DNA of 64,000 bases from Enchytraeus crypticus. Lineage: Eukaryota > Annelida > Clitellata > Enchytraeida > Enchytraeidae. The translations under genes were made by a program, and so were the position numbers. Positions 61,411-64,000 of the stretch are shown here, piece after piece. The stretch is from the NCBI GenBank assembly GCA_905160935.1, contig CAJHZI010000436.1, forward strand, positions 1,067,001-1,131,000. Reading direction: 5' to 3'. Every line of letters begins with the position of its first letter. Position 1 is the stretch's first letter. The notes under the pieces are model-generated. The model did no database searches, was not told the DNA's origin, and saw nothing but the letters and a program-made list of their open reading frames with translations.

Positions 61411-62600
61411 TTTCTTCCCTTATTCCTGATACCTAAGTTTGAAGAAGGATTGGAATTATGAACGATGGTAGCAGTTCTGGTAAATTCTGGTATATATTTA
61501 AGTTTAACCTTTATCAACTTTATGTAGTTATAGTCATTTAGCAAATTTGGCTCATCAGAGCTAGTTAAATTTTAAACTTATCAAATGTTATTAGAACTTA
61601 TTACGTTACTTGTTTTAGGATTGCTGAGGGCACATCACGCATGTAAGCACTCGTGAAAGCGCTGTGTCTTACAATGGGATCTTCCAGTGAAAGTTCCAGT
61701 GAAGATAGACCCTGAATAAACCAAATTTATAACAAAATTATTAAATACCGACAGTGGGTTGAGCCGTTGTATCACTGAAAGCTTCGCGTATACTTTTTAA
61801 TTGATTCTACAGTTTTACTAAATAAGGAATGTAGAATTTGAATAGTATTTTTCATTTAGCTTATTTAGGTAATTTCTGCTTTTCACGTGGACTGTTCTGG
61901 TCTAAACCTTGAACTATTCATTTCACTTGTGTGGATTAATATTGGTCTGAAATGTCGTTTTTCGTTGTTATTTAGGCAAGTTTTAACTTTGCTCGTGCAG
62001 AAATGTAAATATTCTCTGTAATTTAGAAATAATTTATTCCTAAATTGATTGATAAACGAAACCTTACTGCAATAAAATCGTTTTTAGTATTTATCAATAT
62101 ATTTGTTGGACTATGTGAAACTGCAGCATTTATTTACATTTTCATTGTGATACTACCATTATATCTCGACAATTGTTTATCAAAATGAAGTGACCAAATC
62201 GTGTATCAGCCCCAACCCTACCCAGCCATCACCATCTCGTCATTTTTGTTCTACTTTCCTTTTTTTCTGCCGTTATTATTAATATATATGTACCTGACTT
62301 CTATTTATGCTCACAGAGTTGGCTAGCCGGGAAAGTGTCGAAACTTAATGCATTGTGTTGTTTGACGCTTTAGTAGTTAATTAATTAAATTATAATTAGT
62401 CAATTTATAATTAAATAATAATTAGTTAATTAATTGTAACCTTGTTACTCTCGGATAATAACTATCAGTAAGAAATGTTTGGTTAACGAGGTGCGGTTGT
62501 GATTCGTCAGGTCCCGGGTGCTCGGTGGACCGGTTGCATCATTCCTGGTGGATATTAGGTTTGTTTTAAGATATATTTTTATTTCCTTTCAATTTCTAAC
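61411..62600. other. Intergenic DNA, no gene seen
   Basis: AT-rich sequence with no recognised exon or repeat beyond the LINE 3' flank near 61411-61500, which also matches 35221-35300. Confidence 0.4.
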
Positions 62601-62609
62601 ATAATATAA

Positions 62610-62716
62610 CAATAATTAGAGTACTACTGTCATCCATGACATTATTGAGCACTGTTGAGACAAATCCTAGCCGGTGAGCGAAAAGAACTTCCAAAACGGT
62701 GCAGATTCCAAAATGG
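62610..62716 (-). repeat. Interspersed repeat family G (diverged)
   Basis: AGAGTACTACTGTCATCCAT, CCTAGCCGGTGAGCG, ACGGTGCAGATTCCAAAATG. Confidence 0.6.
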
Positions 62717-62899
62717 TTCCATTCAGTTTCATTGGCAGTTAATGATAAAAGCCATTAAATCCTGCTTTCATGATACCATTACATTTTTAATTTTCAAGTT
62801 TTTCTTTTGTTAGAAAAATTACTGTATAGGCTTGTCCCAGGGTTAATGTTGTTAGGTTTGGTTTATTTAAGCATATGGAGATTGTTATACATTGTTGAT

Positions 62900-63475
62900 T
62901 GTTGACATGTATGTCTATGTATGTGTGTGCATGTACGCTTGCATGTATTGTAATGTATGACTATATTTTGCAACTGGTTGATATGCCTAGTATGTAGTTA
63001 TATGCATGCTTGCATATTTTTGTCTGTAAGGTCGATGTGTGTATGTGTGAGTGTATTCTATGTGTATATATGTAGGTGCATGTATAAATGTGTATGCTTT
63101 GTATATACGTATGTGTATGTATATATGTAAATGTGTATGTGTATATGTATGTGTGTATATATGTATATATGTACGTATATGTATGTATGTATGTATGTAT
63201 GTATATGCATGTATGTATGTGTATGTATATATGTGCGTGGATGTGTATGTATATGTATGTATATATGTGCATATTTATTTGGATATGGGGTATATATGTA
63301 TATGTATATGCATATAAGTATTTAATAAGTGTATGTATGTTTATGTATGTGTGTATGTACATGTATGTGTGTATGCATGTACATGTATGTGTGCATGCAT
63401 GGATGCATAATGTGTGTGTATTTGTGCATAGTTGTGTACCTGTGTGTAGGTTTATATGTGAGATGGTTATGTGTG
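62900..63475. repeat. TGTA/TGTG-rich degenerate microsatellite
   Basis: Mixed TGTATG, TATATG and TGTGTG units over ~575 bp, almost all alternating pyrimidine-purine. The open frames over it (Met/Tyr/Val/Cys or His/Thr/Ile repeats) are artefacts. Confidence 0.92.
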
Positions 63476-63837
63476 TGTGTGGTATTTTGGTGAGTGTTTA
63501 GTTTTTTCTTATGTTCTTCCTTTGAAGCCTATCAACTTGTTAAGGTTTGTATCTTTTTTTCCCTTTACGGTTTCTATGTATAGAGGTATGAAATTACATC
63601 AAAAACTGGTGTTACAGGTCCTTGTGATTTCTTTAACCAGTATAATTATGTTAAAGTTAAGTATTAAGTTAAGTCAAATCAGGGCGATATCCAACAGCTG
63701 GTTTAAAGATCTAATTTTTCTATTTTTCGTTCGGTGTCCATGAGTTTTTGACCAATACATAAACCTGAACCTTCGTACCTTTAATTTTTCTATACTGGTG
63801 TTCCAGATGTTGTACGTTTATTGAAATTTTTACCTTT

Positions 63838-64000
63838 TGCTCCCTGACTTAGCTTTGATTCCATAGTGCTCGATGTTTTCATTGATGACGCAGGCACTCT
63901 TTGTTTTTGTTGTTATAATTACTATTACTTTTTAGACGATTTGCTTGTGACTTCCCTGACATCCTTGTATGAGGAAATGGACGTTAAACCTTTGTTATTA
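63838..64000 (+). repeat. Family G copy followed by a family C end
   Basis: CCATAGTGCTCGATGTTTTC and GACGCAGGCACTCTTTG (G), then CTTCCCTGACATCCTTGTAT and GACGTTAAACCTTTGTTATT (C) at the window edge. Confidence 0.65.

Noticed and set aside
61284-61544. 86-codon minus frame
   Set aside because: Antisense of the type 2 LINE fragment.
63051-63501. Met/Tyr/Val/Cys-rich frames near the right edge
   Set aside because: Artefacts of the TGTA-rich repeat.

Overview
The window is animal nuclear DNA: intron-split genes, GT-AG splice sites, tRNA-derived SINEs, LINE fragments and many micro- and minisatellites in an AT-rich background. The protein families and mobile elements fit an invertebrate, perhaps a lophotrochozoan, but the phylum cannot be fixed from sequence alone.

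Layout. (1) 2-2431 (+): last coding part of a large Ser-rich protein that starts outside the window. (2) 2432-6900: SINEs, simple repeats and a decayed, intronless, minus-strand copy of the dual oxidase (DUOX) C-terminus. (3) 6901-17294 (+): complete 12-exon gene for a TTD14-like P-loop NTPase, 481 aa. (4) 17295-29224: no recognised gene, only repeats. (5) 29225-30538 (+): two-exon insulin/relaxin-like peptide precursor, followed by a tandem array rich in the CRE palindrome TGACGTCA. (6) 35440-48640 (+): complete 12-exon RTCB, the tRNA-splicing ligase catalytic subunit, 505 aa as in human. (7) 48641-53537: repeats. (8) 60381-53538 (-): complete 5-exon inositol polyphosphate 1-phosphatase (INPP1), 390 aa, convergent with RTCB. 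(9) 60382-64000: SINE, LINE remnant and a long TGTA-rich tract.

The genes do not form a functional cluster. All exon joins listed keep the reading frame, and the assembled lengths fit the families, so the RTCB, TTD14 and INPP1 models are firm.

The most unusual feature is structural. In TTD14, RTCB and INPP1, at least ten exon edges have been duplicated in tandem with the splice site and the neighbouring simple repeat. Eight are exon heads with acceptors and two are exon tails with donors. Some edges have one or a few long copies; others have become minisatellites whose unit contains the splice site. The tetranucleotide repeats are also strand-ordered relative to transcription: TGAT-type before acceptors and ATCA/TCAA-type after donors, so intron ends could sometimes pair. 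Other notable items are an 839-bp foldback element inserted at a TA in a LINE, two retroelement fragments with a KRPDG...WDVTV C-terminal domain, and the unusual insulin-like gene.
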